Positions 17,419-26,034 are shown, counted from the first letter of the stretch. The stretch: DNA of 64,000 nt from Bog-756 sp963839925 (GCA_963839925.1 CAWIWV010000002.1:558001-622000); one strand, 5' to 3'. The notes: generated by a model from the letters alone, not told the origin. Numbers and translations: made by a program.

Positions 17419-19932
17419 TCACGTCGGCTCCACACTGGCCTCAGGGCCTGCGATCAGCTCGTAGTCGGGGTTGAGAATCGCCGGTCGTCGAGCCCAGTCA
17501 CCGACCATTCCTTCGACCAGCAGGCGGGCGCCGGGCTGGATCCCCGGGATGCGCCGACGTCCCTGGAAGACCAGGAGCAGCTTGCCGGACTCGTCCACCA
17601 GGACGCACTCGAGATTGGAGGTCCCCGCCCGCGGCTGGACCCGCACCGAGCGGATCCGGCCGGCCACCCGGACACGGGTTCGCCATTGCACGTCGCCGAT
17701 CGGCGTGGTCCCCCGGCCCTTGGCCCCGAACGCCTTCCGATCCATCGCGGCCAGCGCCGCGGCCTCCTTGCCCGCCGCTCGGTCCGAAGCCCGCTCCGCC
17801 CTGGTCTGTCTGGTCTGACCCTCGGCATCGCCGCCAGCCGGCTTGCGTCGCCACTCGCGCCGGCGGGCGAGCCAGCCGCCGGAGAGCTGGTAGGGCACGA
17901 CCGTCGCGTTGACGTGGGCGAGCTGGCCCACCGCGTCGGCGATGTGGTCGGCGGTCGCGTCGTGGAGCACACGCTGCCAACCCGCAGCGAAGCCGCGTCG
18001 GGGGAGGAGGATGGTCAGCTCGGTCTGCCCGTCGGCCACCGTCTCCCCAGCCAACTCGAGCGCGGCACGGGTCAACCGCCGGTCCTCACACTCCTCGACG
18101 TCGAGCGGGAGCGTGGCGAGGCCGAGCCTGCTCCAGTCCGCTTCGAGCTTCGCCGACTCCCGGTCGTCGATGGCGAAGTGGACGACCCGCAGCTCGTCAG
18201 GGTGGAGGGTGCGTGCGTACTGCAGCGCGCGGGCGGTCGCCATGTCGAGGCGGTCCACCAGCACGATGACCGTGTGGCGCTTGAGCACGGGCGCCTCCGC
18301 CGCCTCGGCGGCCCCTTGTTCGAGTTGGACTTCCTCGTCCATGTACTGGCGGTGCAGCCGGATCAGCCCGTAGTACATGAGCGGGCCCACGAACACCACG
18401 ACCCACGCCCCTTCTTTGAACTTGACGGTGGCGAAGATCAACACGACGAAGGCGGTGAGAAACGCGGAGAACCCGTTGATCGCCACCCTCGACCGCCACT
18501 TCGATCCGCGTTCGTCCAGGTGGTGTTTGACCATGCCCGCACCTGCCATGGCGAAACCGGTGAACACGCCGATCGCGTACAGCGCGACCAGGCTGGAGAC
18601 CTGTGCCCCGGTGGCGAGGATCAGTGTGAGCGCCACGATGGTGAGGACGATGATCCCGTTGGAGAACGCCAGGCGGTGACCTCGTCGGGTGAGCTGGCGC
18701 GGCAGGTAGGCATCCTCGGCGACGAAGCTGGCGAGGAAGGGGAATCCGTTGAAGCTGGTGTTCCCTCCTGTGTAGAGGATGAACACCGTCGCGAACTGCA
18801 CGACGTAGAAGAACATGTGGGCGATCGGGCTGGTACCGAGCACGTAGCGGACCTCCTGGGAGACCACCGTCGGCGTGCCGAGCTCGTAGGGGACCGCGTG
18901 GGTCCAGTGGGCGAGGAGGGTCACCCCGAGCACCAGAAAACCCAGCACGCTGCTCATGACCACCAGGGTCTGGCGGGCGTTGCGGGAGGTGGGCTCGCGG
19001 AAGGTGCCCACACCGTTGGAGATGGCCTCGAGCCCGGTCAGGGACGAGCCGCCGTTGGCGAACGAGCGCAGGATGATGATGAAGGAGGCCCCGTAGAGAA
19101 AGCCCTCTCCGGGGTGCCCGATCGGAACCGTCCCGGCGTGGTGGACCGAGTGGACGGCCAGGTCTCCGAACGCCTTCTTGACGTACCCGACGACCACCAC
19201 CAGACCGAGACTGAAGATGAAGAAGTAGGTGGGGAACGCGAAGAACTTGCCGGCTTCCCTGATCCCCCGCAGGTTGCCGTAGAGAAGCAGCAGCACGACA
19301 AGGACGGTGATGGTAACGGTCAGGTTGTCGAAGGGAGCGGGGAGTCCGCTGTGGAGGAGAGCGGGGATCGCACTGGTCAAGGCGGCGGTTCCTGCCGAGG
19401 TCTGGACGGCGACGGTCACCGTGTAGTCGATGAGGAGCGCTACGGCGGCGATCTGGGCGATCTTCGGACCGAAGTTCTCGCGTGCCACCACGTACGATCC
19501 GCCCGCCTTGGTGTAGAGCTTGATCACGTCGAGGTAGGAGAGGGTGACGAAGAACAGCACGCCGAGGATCGCCATGGTGATGGGCACCACCAGGGCGAAG
19601 GCGGCCAGACCCACGTAGGGGACCAGCTGAGTGAGCATCTCCTCGGTGCCGTACGCCGAGGAGGAGATGCAGTCGGGCGAGAGCACGCCGAGGGCCGAGG
19701 GCCGGCCGAGCCGCTCCCCGCTCAGCTGCTCGTTGACGAGCGGGGGTCCGAGGAGGGTGTTCTTGAGGCGGTAGCGCAGGGTCTCGGGGATGTCGAGCTT
19801 GGCTGCCGTTTCCGCCGGCGACCCCGGGGAAGGTCTTACCGAGGGCGGTCGGGGCGAATGGACGGCAGCGGAAGGGGACTCACCCCCTGCGTCGGTCACC
19901 GGTTCGACGCCTCCGGTCACCGACGACTCCAC
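17419..19932 (-). CDS. APC-superfamily permease (KimA-like) with C-terminal OB-fold domain
   Basis: The 837-residue protein starts at GTG 19932 (the ribosome site is weak, so a later GTG is possible). An Ala/Pro-rich N-terminus leads to the APC fold, about 12 spans from residues 85 to 560: LSPDCISSSAYGTEEML, YTKAGGSYVVARENFG and FANGGSSLTGLEAISNGVG. A cytosolic UspA-like domain follows (residues about 570-700, RHTVIVLVDRLDMATARAL). The last 90 residues are an OB-fold of the nucleic-acid-binding type (RVRVAGRIRSVRVQP, LVFQGRRRIPGIQPG). In mycobacteria a permease of this kind lies beside ceoB/ceoC and a separate OB-fold gene; here the two are one polypeptide. K+ or amino-acid transport controlled by the divergent TrkA pair is inferred. 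Confidence 0.8.
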   Translation of the reverse strand: MESSVTGGVEPVTDAGGESPSAAVHSPRPPSVRPSPGSPAETAAKLDIPETLRYRLKNTLLGPPLVNEQLSGERLGRPSALGVLSPDCISSSAYGTEEMLTQLVPYVGLAAFALVVPITMAILGVLFFVTLSYLDVIKLYTKAGGSYVVARENFGPKIAQIAAVALLIDYTVTVAVQTSAGTAALTSAIPALLHSGLPAPFDNLTVTITVLVVLLLLYGNLRGIREAGKFFAFPTYFFIFSLGLVVVVGYVKKAFGDLAVHSVHHAGTVPIGHPGEGFLYGASFIIILRSFANGGSSLTGLEAISNGVGTFREPTSRNARQTLVVMSSVLGFLVLGVTLLAHWTHAVPYELGTPTVVSQEVRYVLGTSPIAHMFFYVVQFATVFILYTGGNTSFNGFPFLASFVAEDAYLPRQLTRRGHRLAFSNGIIVLTIVALTLILATGAQVSSLVALYAIGVFTGFAMAGAGMVKHHLDERGSKWRSRVAINGFSAFLTAFVVLIFATVKFKEGAWVVVFVGPLMYYGLIRLHRQYMDEEVQLEQGAAEAAEAPVLKRHTVIVLVDRLDMATARALQYARTLHPDELRVVHFAIDDRESAKLEADWSRLGLATLPLDVEECEDRRLTRAALELAGETVADGQTELTILLPRRGFAAGWQRVLHDATADHIADAVGQLAHVNATVVPYQLSGGWLARRREWRRKPAGGDAEGQTRQTRAERASDRAAGKEAAALAAMDRKAFGAKGRGTTPIGDVQWRTRVRVAGRIRSVRVQPRAGTSNLECVLVDESGKLLLVFQGRRRIPGIQPGARLLVEGMVGDWARRPAILNPDYELIAGPEASVEPT

Positions 19933-19975
19933 CCCCTCAGTAAACCACGACCCCCTGAAAGCACCGGCGACCGGA

Positions 19976-19991
19976 CCGGGCCTGAGCCCGG
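19976..19991. other. Perfect inverted repeat between divergent permease and trkA genes
   Basis: CCGGGC-CTGA-GCCCGG is a 6-bp perfect palindrome with a tetraloop, centred in the 107-base intergenic region. It could be an operator for a divergent promoter or a short stem; nothing further is visible. Confidence 0.35.
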
Positions 19992-20039
19992 CAGCGAAAT
20001 TGGGGCCATGAGTTGTGATCGGGCGAAGTTGCGTGTTGC

Positions 20040-20768
20040 ATGGTTCGGGTGCACGTCATCATCGTCGGTTGTGGTCGGGTGGGGTCCGGGCTGGGAGTCG
20101 AGCTCGCCGAGCAGGGTCACTCGGTCGCGATCATCGACCGGAACGCCAAGGCGTTTCGCAGGTTGCCCGAGGGCTGGCTGGGCACGACCATCGTGGGATC
20201 GGGGTTCGACCGCGCCGACCTCGAGCGCGCCGGTGCGGATCATGCGACGTCCCTTGCGGCGGTGACCAGCGGAGACAACACCAACATCCTCACCGCACGG
20301 ATCGCCCGCGAGACCTGTGCCATCCCCAACGTGGTCGCCCGCATCTACGATCCGAGACGCGCACAGATCTATCTGCGACTGGGGATCCCGACCGTCGCAA
20401 CCGTCTCGTGGACCATCGACCAGGTGCGCCGTCGCCTGTTGCCCTACGAGCTGGAACCGGTCTGGTCGGATCCGACCGGGACCCTCTCGTTGGTCGAGCG
20501 GGAGCTGCCAGAACGGTGGGCGGGGAAACGCATCGGCGACCTCTCCAAGCCGGGTGAAGTCACCGTGGTGTCGGTGACCAGGGCCGGCGTTGTCCGGCTC
20601 GATTTTTCGGATCTGGTCGGCCAAGAAGGAGACGTGCTCCACCTGATGGTGACCGACACCGCCCTCGACCGGCTGCGGGCCCGCCTGGAGGGGTCCTCCG
20701 CCGCGGACCACGGAGCGGGCGGTGGAAGCGGAGCGGCCGACGAGGCTCCAGCCGGAGCCGAACGATGA
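20040..20768 (+). CDS. TrkA family NAD-binding/potassium regulatory protein (first of a pair)
   Basis: The 242-residue protein begins with a Rossmann fold: the GxGxxG motif is GCGRVG (residues 10-15), and the acidic end of strand 2 is in AIIDRN. A TrkA_C-like half follows (about residues 150-222, LVERELPERWAGKRIGDL, GDVLHLMVTD), then a disordered Gly/Ala tail. Such proteins bind NAD(H) or nucleotides and gate K+ transporters from the cytoplasm. It overlaps the next TrkA gene by four bases (ATGA) and is divergent from the APC permease, the same arrangement as mycobacterial ceoB/ceoC. It is probably a regulator of that permease. Confidence 0.88.
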   Translation: MVRVHVIIVGCGRVGSGLGVELAEQGHSVAIIDRNAKAFRRLPEGWLGTTIVGSGFDRADLERAGADHATSLAAVTSGDNTNILTARIARETCAIPNVVARIYDPRRAQIYLRLGIPTVATVSWTIDQVRRRLLPYELEPVWSDPTGTLSLVERELPERWAGKRIGDLSKPGEVTVVSVTRAGVVRLDFSDLVGQEGDVLHLMVTDTALDRLRARLEGSSAADHGAGGGSGAADEAPAGAER

Positions 20769-21427
20769 GGGTCGCGATCGCAGGTGCAGGCAGCGTCGGG
20801 ACCGCCATCGCCTCGGACCTCCACAACAACGGGCACGAGGTGCTGCTCATCGAGCGGGACCCCGACCTGGTCGAGCGGATCCGAAGTGAGCTCGACATCA
20901 TCTGGGTGGTGGCCGACGCCTGCGAGGTCTCCTCACTCGACGCTGCGGGCCTGTCGACCGTGGATGTCGTGGTCGCTGCAACCGGCGACGACGAGGACAA
21001 CCTGGTGGTCTCGTTGCTGGCGAAACAGGAGTTCGCAGTCCCCCGGGTGGTGGCCCGGGTCAACCATCCGAAGAACCAGTGGCTGTTCAACGAGAGCTGG
21101 GGCGTCGACGTCTCGGTCTCGACTCCTCAACTGCTCACCGCACTCGTCGAGGAGGCGGTCTCGGTCGGCAGCCTGGTCCGGCTCCTTCGATTCGAAGGAG
21201 GGAACGCGCACTTGGTCGAAGTCACCCTCGCCGACGACTCACCCGCCGACGGGACGACACTCGCCGACCTCGGCCTCCCCCGCGAAGCAACGGTGACCGC
21301 GGTGATGCGGGACGACCGGCTGATCGTGCCGCGCGGCGACACCCGACTTTCCATCGGCGACGAAGTGCTGGTGCTGGTGACCGCCGAAGCCGAGGACGCG
21401 GTCCGCGAGCTGCTCGTCGGTCATTGA
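20765..21427 (+). CDS. TrkA family NAD-binding/potassium regulatory protein (second of a pair)
   Basis: The 220-residue protein has the TrkA_N fold MRVAIAGAGSVGTAIASDL (GAGSVG, residues 7-12). LLIERD has the acidic residue binding the ribose, and VVVAATGDDEDNLVVSLLAK is the typical strand-helix pair. The C-terminal TrkA_C domain (about residues 130-218) contains LIVPRGDTRLSIGDEVLVLV. It is more complete and conventional than its partner. The ATGA overlap couples its translation to the first TrkA gene, so they are probably made in equal amounts and may form a hetero-oligomer. Confidence 0.9.
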   Translation: MRVAIAGAGSVGTAIASDLHNNGHEVLLIERDPDLVERIRSELDIIWVVADACEVSSLDAAGLSTVDVVVAATGDDEDNLVVSLLAKQEFAVPRVVARVNHPKNQWLFNESWGVDVSVSTPQLLTALVEEAVSVGSLVRLLRFEGGNAHLVEVTLADDSPADGTTLADLGLPREATVTAVMRDDRLIVPRGDTRLSIGDEVLVLVTAEAEDAVRELLVGH

Positions 21428-21431
21428 CCCG

Positions 21432-22220
21432 ATGAGAGCCGCCTTCTTCGACCTGGACAAGACGGTGATCGCCAAGGCGTCGATCCCCGCGTTCGGCCGC
21501 CCGCTCTACCGCGGAGGTCTGATCAACCGGCGTCTGATCGCCCGGGCGTTGGTCACCCAGATGATCTACCTGCACCTCGGAGCGAGCGAGCAGAAGCTCG
21601 CGCGCATCCGCGAGTCGATGCTCATGTTGAGCAAGGGGTGGGACCACGACCAGATCCAAGAGATCGTGCGGGAGGCGCTCGAAGAAACGGTCGAGCCGAT
21701 CATCTATGCCGAGGCGCTCGATCTCATCGAGGCCCACCGTGCGGTCGGCGCCAAGGTCTATCTGGTGTCTGCGTCACCCGAGGTGATCGTGGCGCCGTTG
21801 GCCGAACACCTCGGCGTGGACGGCGCTATCGCCAGCCGGCCGGTGGTCGACGAGAGCGGTCGCTACACCGGTGAGATGGAGTTCTACGCCTACGGGCCGT
21901 ACAAAGCGGAGGCGATCAGGGAGCTCGCACTCGTTGAAGGGATCGACCTCGAGGAGTCCTCGGCCTACTCGGACTCCTACACCGATCTGCCGATGCTGGA
22001 GGCGGTGGGGCATCCGGTCGTGGTGAACCCCGATCGGGTGCTCGCCAAGGTGGCTCGAGAACGCGACTGGGAGGTGATGCAGTTCACCAAACCGGTGCGT
22101 CTCCGCGACCGGGTGACCGTTCCCAGTTGGTCGATGACCGCCACCGTGGCGGGGGTCACCGCTGCGGCGTCGGCGGGTGCGCTGGTCGCCTGGCGGCTCG
22201 CGCGGCGGCCCCAGACCTAG
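21432..22220 (+). CDS. HAD-superfamily IB hydrolase (SerB-like phosphatase) with C-terminal membrane anchor
   Basis: The 262-residue protein has the HAD motifs. Motif I is FFDLDKT (nucleophile Asp7, Asp9), motif II is VYLVSASPEV, and motifs III/IV are a Lys in GPYKAEAI and YSDSYTDLPML. The all-helical cap contains LINRRLIARALV. The subfamily includes phosphoserine phosphatases and acyl/lysophospholipid-linked phosphatases. The last 35 residues (MTATVAGVTAAASAGALVAW) form a probable membrane span, so the enzyme may act on a lipid substrate; that is inference. It starts 5 bases after the TrkA stop and probably shares the transcript. Confidence 0.87.
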   Translation: MRAAFFDLDKTVIAKASIPAFGRPLYRGGLINRRLIARALVTQMIYLHLGASEQKLARIRESMLMLSKGWDHDQIQEIVREALEETVEPIIYAEALDLIEAHRAVGAKVYLVSASPEVIVAPLAEHLGVDGAIASRPVVDESGRYTGEMEFYAYGPYKAEAIRELALVEGIDLEESSAYSDSYTDLPMLEAVGHPVVVNPDRVLAKVARERDWEVMQFTKPVRLRDRVTVPSWSMTATVAGVTAAASAGALVAWRLARRPQT

Positions 22221-22227
22221 GGGCCGC
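22205..22227 (+). terminator. GC-rich hairpin at the end of the trkA-HAD operon
   Basis: GCGGCCCC (22205-22212) pairs perfectly with GGGGCCGC (22220-22227) across a 7-base loop that contains the HAD stop codon region. There is no T tract, as is common in high-GC terminators. Confidence 0.55.
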
Positions 22228-22232
22228 AGGTC

Positions 22233-22307
22233 TCAGGAAGGACGGAGCCGCTTGGCGGCGACGAATCCGAGGGCGACGATGACGGCGAGGATCAGAAGCT
22301 TCTTCAT
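22233..22307 (-). CDS. Very small single-span membrane peptide (24 aa)
   Basis: On the minus strand an ATG at 22307 encodes 24 residues: MKKLLILAVIVALGFVAA followed by KRLRPS and a TGA at 22233. It is one hydrophobic helix flanked by Lys-Lys and Arg/Lys, the pattern of the tiny membrane peptides seen beside housekeeping genes in actinobacteria (for example the DLW-39 type, although the DLW motif itself is absent). No strong ribosome site is visible. It lies between a terminator-like hairpin and the stop of the sigma-factor gene, 57 bases downstream of that stop, so it could be the last gene of the sigma transcript. Confidence 0.5.
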   Translation of the reverse strand: MKKLLILAVIVALGFVAAKRLRPS

Positions 22308-22364
22308 GGGCGAAGATGGTAACCGCTTCGATCGAGTCGCGCTCCCGACCCGAACGCCGCTCGG

Positions 22365-23309
22365 TCAGACGGTCAGCAGGTCCCGTGCGCCGGTGTCCGA
22401 CGAAGGATGCCGCAACTTGGACATGGCCCTCGCCTCGATCTGACGGATGCGCTCGCGTGTCAGGTTGAAGTGCTCCCCGACCTCTTCGAGCGTGCGCGGC
22501 TCGCCGCGGTCGAGGCCGAACCGGAGCCGCAGGATCTCGCGCTCGCGCTCGTCGAGCGGCGACAGCAGCCGACCGATCTCCTCGGGAAGGAGTGAGACGG
22601 CCGCCACCTCGAAGGGGGACTCGGCCGACCGGTCCTCGACCACGTCGCCGAGCTCCGCATCGCCGTCCTCGCGAAGTGGCTCTGACAGGGAGAGTGGCTC
22701 GGCCCGGAACCGCAAGGCCTCGACCAGCTTGTCCTCGGGCATCTCGACCTCGGCTCCGAGCTCGGCCAGCGTCGCCGGCCGGCCGTACTTGAGCTCGAGG
22801 CGGGCCTGTGCCTTCTGCACCCGGGCGAGGGTGTCACCCGCGTGGACCGGGAGGCGGATGGTCCTGCCCGTGTTCGCGATACCCCTGGTGATGGCTTGGC
22901 GGATCCACCAGGTGGCGTAGGTGGAGAACTTGAAGCCCTTCCGCCAGTCGAACTTCTCGACCGCGTGCATGAGCCCGAGGTTCCCCTCCTGAATGAGGTC
23001 GAGGAGCGGAAGGCCCGACGCCTGGTACTTCTTGGCGATCGACACCACCAGGCGGAGGTTGGACTGCACGAAGGTCTGCTGTGCGCCCTCGCCCTGGAGG
23101 GTGGTCCGCCGGAGCTCCCGCTTCTTCGCAGGGGTCATGCCCTTCGGCGCTGCGGCCAGCTGGGCGTCAGCTTCTCGACCCGCCTCGATGGCCTGGGCCA
23201 ACCGGACTTCGTCGTCCTTGGTCAACAGGGGATACTGGCCGATGTCGGTCAAATAGAGCCGAACCAGATCTTCGTCGTCTCGTTCGAGCCGCTCCTTTGC
23301 CAACTTCAC
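22365..23309 (-). CDS. RNA polymerase sigma-70 factor, RpoD/SigA family (group 1/2, short N-terminus)
   Basis: The 314-residue protein has all four conserved regions. Region 1.2 includes DLVRLYLTDIGQYPLLTKDDEV. Region 2 includes NLRLVVSIAKKY, LDLIQEGNLGLMHAVEKFDW and KFSTYATWWIRQAITR. Region 3 includes IRLPVHAGDTLARV, and region 4.2 is RTLEEVGEHFNLTRERIRQIEARAMSKL. It lacks the long acidic region 1.1 of primary factors, which suggests a SigB-like group 2 factor, although it could be the housekeeping factor of a compact genome. The start is GTG 23309; the frame stays open upstream, but no ATG/GTG/TTG occurs there in the stretch I checked. Confidence 0.92.
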   Translation of the reverse strand: MKLAKERLERDDEDLVRLYLTDIGQYPLLTKDDEVRLAQAIEAGREADAQLAAAPKGMTPAKKRELRRTTLQGEGAQQTFVQSNLRLVVSIAKKYQASGLPLLDLIQEGNLGLMHAVEKFDWRKGFKFSTYATWWIRQAITRGIANTGRTIRLPVHAGDTLARVQKAQARLELKYGRPATLAELGAEVEMPEDKLVEALRFRAEPLSLSEPLREDGDAELGDVVEDRSAESPFEVAAVSLLPEEIGRLLSPLDEREREILRLRFGLDRGEPRTLEEVGEHFNLTRERIRQIEARAMSKLRHPSSDTGARDLLTV

Positions 23310-23471
23310 CAGCTCTTTCGGTTCTCCCCAGGGATGGGGGACGGCCGACCTTGGCGCAGCTTCGCGGGGGAAACCGGGTTGCTCACTTCGGGTCAGGCGT
23401 TCTCGGGCGCAACGATTGCTGCTCGCAGTTTACCGGACGCGTCAAGCCCTTCATGCGATCCGAGCCTGGTC

Positions 23472-24068
23472 TCAACCCTCGGGGACCGAAGGCGGGAAGG
23501 CCACGAGCCCCGACCGGGGACCGTCGGCCACGACCGCCGTCTCGAGCGTCTGGAGGAACTCGTGGACCGCGGCGACGTCGTGGGGACGGGCCATCAGCCG
23601 CTCCACGATGCGTTCGCCGGCACGCCAGTCGGCGATCTCGTCGTTCAGCACCAGGCGGAGGGCCCGGGCGACCGGCCCGTCGGTAATCGGGCTGGTCACC
23701 GCCAGGTGACGTTCGTAGCTGGTGACCAGGCGGGGCAGCACGACGCGGTAGAGCCCCGCGATCAGCGGCAGGGCGCCGGGGCGCCCGTCGAGGACCTCGA
23801 ACAGGGTGGCGGTGCCAGGGGAAGGCGCGGTCAAGCCGTCGGGGTCGGCGCCGGCCATGACCGGGAGGCGGTCCCCCCAGAGCTCGGCGTGCCAGGCGTG
23901 GCGGAGGCTCTGCCCGTCGAGGTGGACCTGGAGGGCGGCGACCGGCACGTCGGCGACCCAGGATCCGAGCATCTCGTAGAGCGCGGTCTCGATCCACCGG
24001 TACTCCCCCACCAGCGCGGCGGTCGCGTCCAGCGGCAAAGGCAGGTCGTGTTCGGGGGAGTCAGACAA
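23472..24068 (-). CDS. Conserved helical protein of unknown function (possibly ferritin-like)
   Basis: The frame runs farther upstream, but only inside nadE. TTG 24068, overlapping the nadE stop by 8 bases, gives a sensible 198-residue protein starting LSDSPEHDLPLPLD. I do not recognise it with certainty. The motifs EYRWIETALYEMLGSWV, SLRHAWHAELWGDRLP and LVLNDEIADWRAGERI place Glu and His/Glu residues on long helices, reminiscent of di-iron ferritin-like proteins; this is only a resemblance. Tight coupling to nadE suggests co-transcription. The last residues are Gly/Pro-rich and probably disordered. Confidence 0.62.
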   Translation of the reverse strand: MSDSPEHDLPLPLDATAALVGEYRWIETALYEMLGSWVADVPVAALQVHLDGQSLRHAWHAELWGDRLPVMAGADPDGLTAPSPGTATLFEVLDGRPGALPLIAGLYRVVLPRLVTSYERHLAVTSPITDGPVARALRLVLNDEIADWRAGERIVERLMARPHDVAAVHEFLQTLETAVVADGPRSGLVAFPPSVPEG

Positions 24069-25806
24069 CCGCGGGGGTCTCCCCGTGCGCCGGCTCGGTT
24101 GGAACTGGCCGCGAACCCGGCCGGTAGTGGTTGGTGATGGGCATCCGCCGGTCCCGCCCGAACGCCTTGGTCGAGATCCTGACACCGGGGGGCATCTGGC
24201 GGCGCTTGTACTCCGCTCCGTCGATCAGTCGGACCACGTGAGCCACCACCTCGGGGTCGTAGCCGAGGGTGATCAGGTCGTCGGGCGATCGGTCACCCTC
24301 CACGTACCCGGCCATCACCGGATCGAGAACCGAGTACGGGGGCAGAGACTCGTCGTCGCGCTGGTCGGGTCGAAGTTCGGCCGAAGGCGCCTTGACCAGC
24401 ACCGGCTCGGGGATGAGATCGAACCCGGCAAGCCGGTTCCGGTGGCGGCAGAGGGCGTAGACGAGGGTCTTCGACACGTCCTTGATCACCGCGAACCCTC
24501 CCGCCGAGTCGCCGTAGAGGGTCGAGTAACCGGTCGCCATCTCGCTCTTGTTGCCGGTGGTCAGGACGATCCACCCCTTGGCGTTGGAGAGGGCCATGAG
24601 CAGCACCCCCCGGATGCGCGACTGGAGGTTCTCGTCGGTCAGGCCAGTCGGTTGACCCGGAACCAGCCGGTCAATCATGGACCCGAACGCGCGATGGGCA
24701 TCCTCGATCGGTGCGGTGGCCAGATCCATGCCGAGGTTGGCCGCCAGGGTCACCGCGTCGGCAACCGAGCCCTCGCTCGAGTAGCGCGACGGCATGGTCA
24801 CCCCGTGCACGTGCTCGGGGCCCAACGCATCGACGGCGATGGCCGCCACCAGGGAGGAGTCGATGCCGCCGGAGAGCCCGATCAACGCACCGGTGAACCC
24901 GTTCTTCTTCACGTAGTCGCGGGTGCCGGTCACCAGGGCCTGGTACACCTCTGCCTCGGGATCGAGGACGTCCGCCTGTGGAGACTGCTCCGGCGAACCT
25001 GCCGAGCGGGTGCGCACGCTCACCACCACATCCCCGTCTGGCGCAGCATCGGCCTCGGCCTCACCGGCGAGCTCGATGTCGGCGATGAGCACCTCCTCGA
25101 CGAACTGGCCCGCCGAGGCGATCACGAGACCGTTCGGGCCCATCACGACCGAGGCGCCGTCGAAGACGAGCTCGTCCTGCCCGCCGACCTGGTTGACGTA
25201 GACGACCGGGCAGCCGGTTTCGGCGACCCGCTCGGACAGGACGGCGAGGCGCTCCTCCCGCCGGCCCTGCGAGTAGGGCGAGGCATTGAGGTTCGCCAAC
25301 AGACGGGCCCCGGCGGCGGCTTGGCGGACCATCGGCCCCCGGGGCGACCACATGTCCTCGCAGACCGAGATCCCGACCGGCACCCCAGCCACCACGAACA
25401 GCAGCGGCGAACCGTCCCCGGCGGTGAACCAGCGTTGTTCGTCGAAGACCCCGTAGTTGGGAAGGAGGTGCTTGCGGTAGGTGCCGAGCACCTGCCCTCC
25501 GGCACAGAGAGCGGCACTGTTGAAGAGGCGCCCCGCCGGATCGGAGTCCACGTAGCCGATCACCGCGGCGCAGCTCCCGCTGGCGGCCGCGATCCCGGCG
25601 AAGACCGCCTGGTTGTCGGCGATGAATGCCGGCCTGCCGAGCAGATCCTCGGGCGGGTAGCCGGTCACGGTCAGCTCCGGGAAGATCGCCAGGTCGGCAC
25701 CTCCCTGCTCAGCCTCCTCCAGCGCCTTCCCGATCCGCTCGGCGTTCCCTTCGAGATCGCCGACCACGGTGTTGATCTGGCACGCGGCCACGCGCACTCT
25801 CACCAT
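24061..25806 (-). CDS. nadE: Glutamine-dependent NAD+ synthetase
   Basis: The 581-residue, two-domain enzyme is complete. The N-terminal nitrilase-type amidase has its triad at Glu44 (FPELTVTGYPPEDLL), Lys112 (YRKHLLPNYG) and Cys149 (ISVCEDMW). It releases ammonia from glutamine for the C-terminal synthetase, whose ATP-pyrophosphatase loop is SGGIDSS (residues 312-318), followed by TGNKSEMATGYSTLYGD. It converts deamido-NAD+ to NAD+. The length is nearer the compact proteobacterial form than the about 680-residue mycobacterial one. An Ala/Glu/Asp-rich linker of about 30 residues separates the domains. Start GTG 25806; an ATG is not present at this position. Confidence 0.95.
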   Translation of the reverse strand: MVRVRVAACQINTVVGDLEGNAERIGKALEEAEQGGADLAIFPELTVTGYPPEDLLGRPAFIADNQAVFAGIAAASGSCAAVIGYVDSDPAGRLFNSAALCAGGQVLGTYRKHLLPNYGVFDEQRWFTAGDGSPLLFVVAGVPVGISVCEDMWSPRGPMVRQAAAGARLLANLNASPYSQGRREERLAVLSERVAETGCPVVYVNQVGGQDELVFDGASVVMGPNGLVIASAGQFVEEVLIADIELAGEAEADAAPDGDVVVSVRTRSAGSPEQSPQADVLDPEAEVYQALVTGTRDYVKKNGFTGALIGLSGGIDSSLVAAIAVDALGPEHVHGVTMPSRYSSEGSVADAVTLAANLGMDLATAPIEDAHRAFGSMIDRLVPGQPTGLTDENLQSRIRGVLLMALSNAKGWIVLTTGNKSEMATGYSTLYGDSAGGFAVIKDVSKTLVYALCRHRNRLAGFDLIPEPVLVKAPSAELRPDQRDDESLPPYSVLDPVMAGYVEGDRSPDDLITLGYDPEVVAHVVRLIDGAEYKRRQMPPGVRISTKAFGRDRRMPITNHYRPGSRPVPTEPAHGETPAVV

Positions 25807-25886
25807 CGGTCCAGCCTACCGGCGCGTTTGCCAGCCCCTCCTGGAGCCGGCGTCCGGTACGATCCTCTCGCGGACGCTTCGGTCAG

Positions 25887-25924
25887 TTCATGCTCTGTTC
25901 ACAATGGGGTAACGGGGGAGAAAC
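25887..25924 (+). promoter_or_regulatory. GlnR-like operator upstream of glnII (four half-sites)
   Basis: Four half-sites occur at exact 11-base steps: TTCAT (25887), TTCAC (25898), GTAAC (25909) and GAAAC (25920). The last pair, GTAAC-N6-GAAAC, fits the actinobacterial GlnR consensus gTnAC-N6-GaAAc perfectly. The array lies 111 to 148 bases before the glnII start, and a GlnR-type regulator gene is in the same cluster. Nitrogen-dependent control of glnII is therefore likely. Confidence 0.72.
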
Positions 25925-26034
25925 GGCTCCCTGCGATAGTGGTCTGTCCCGGGGCTCTCCGTGCCGTCCCGCGGCACCGGCGCCCACAAGCGTCGGGAAG
26001 AGTGTCGGGAACACACGAGCAATAGAGGAGCGCG

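Noticed and set aside
17353..20265. Open frame of about 970 codons on the plus strand opposite the APC permease
   Set aside because: It is antisense to a protein with clear membrane spans and family motifs, and its translation is low-complexity Arg/Glu/His typical of high-GC shadow frames.
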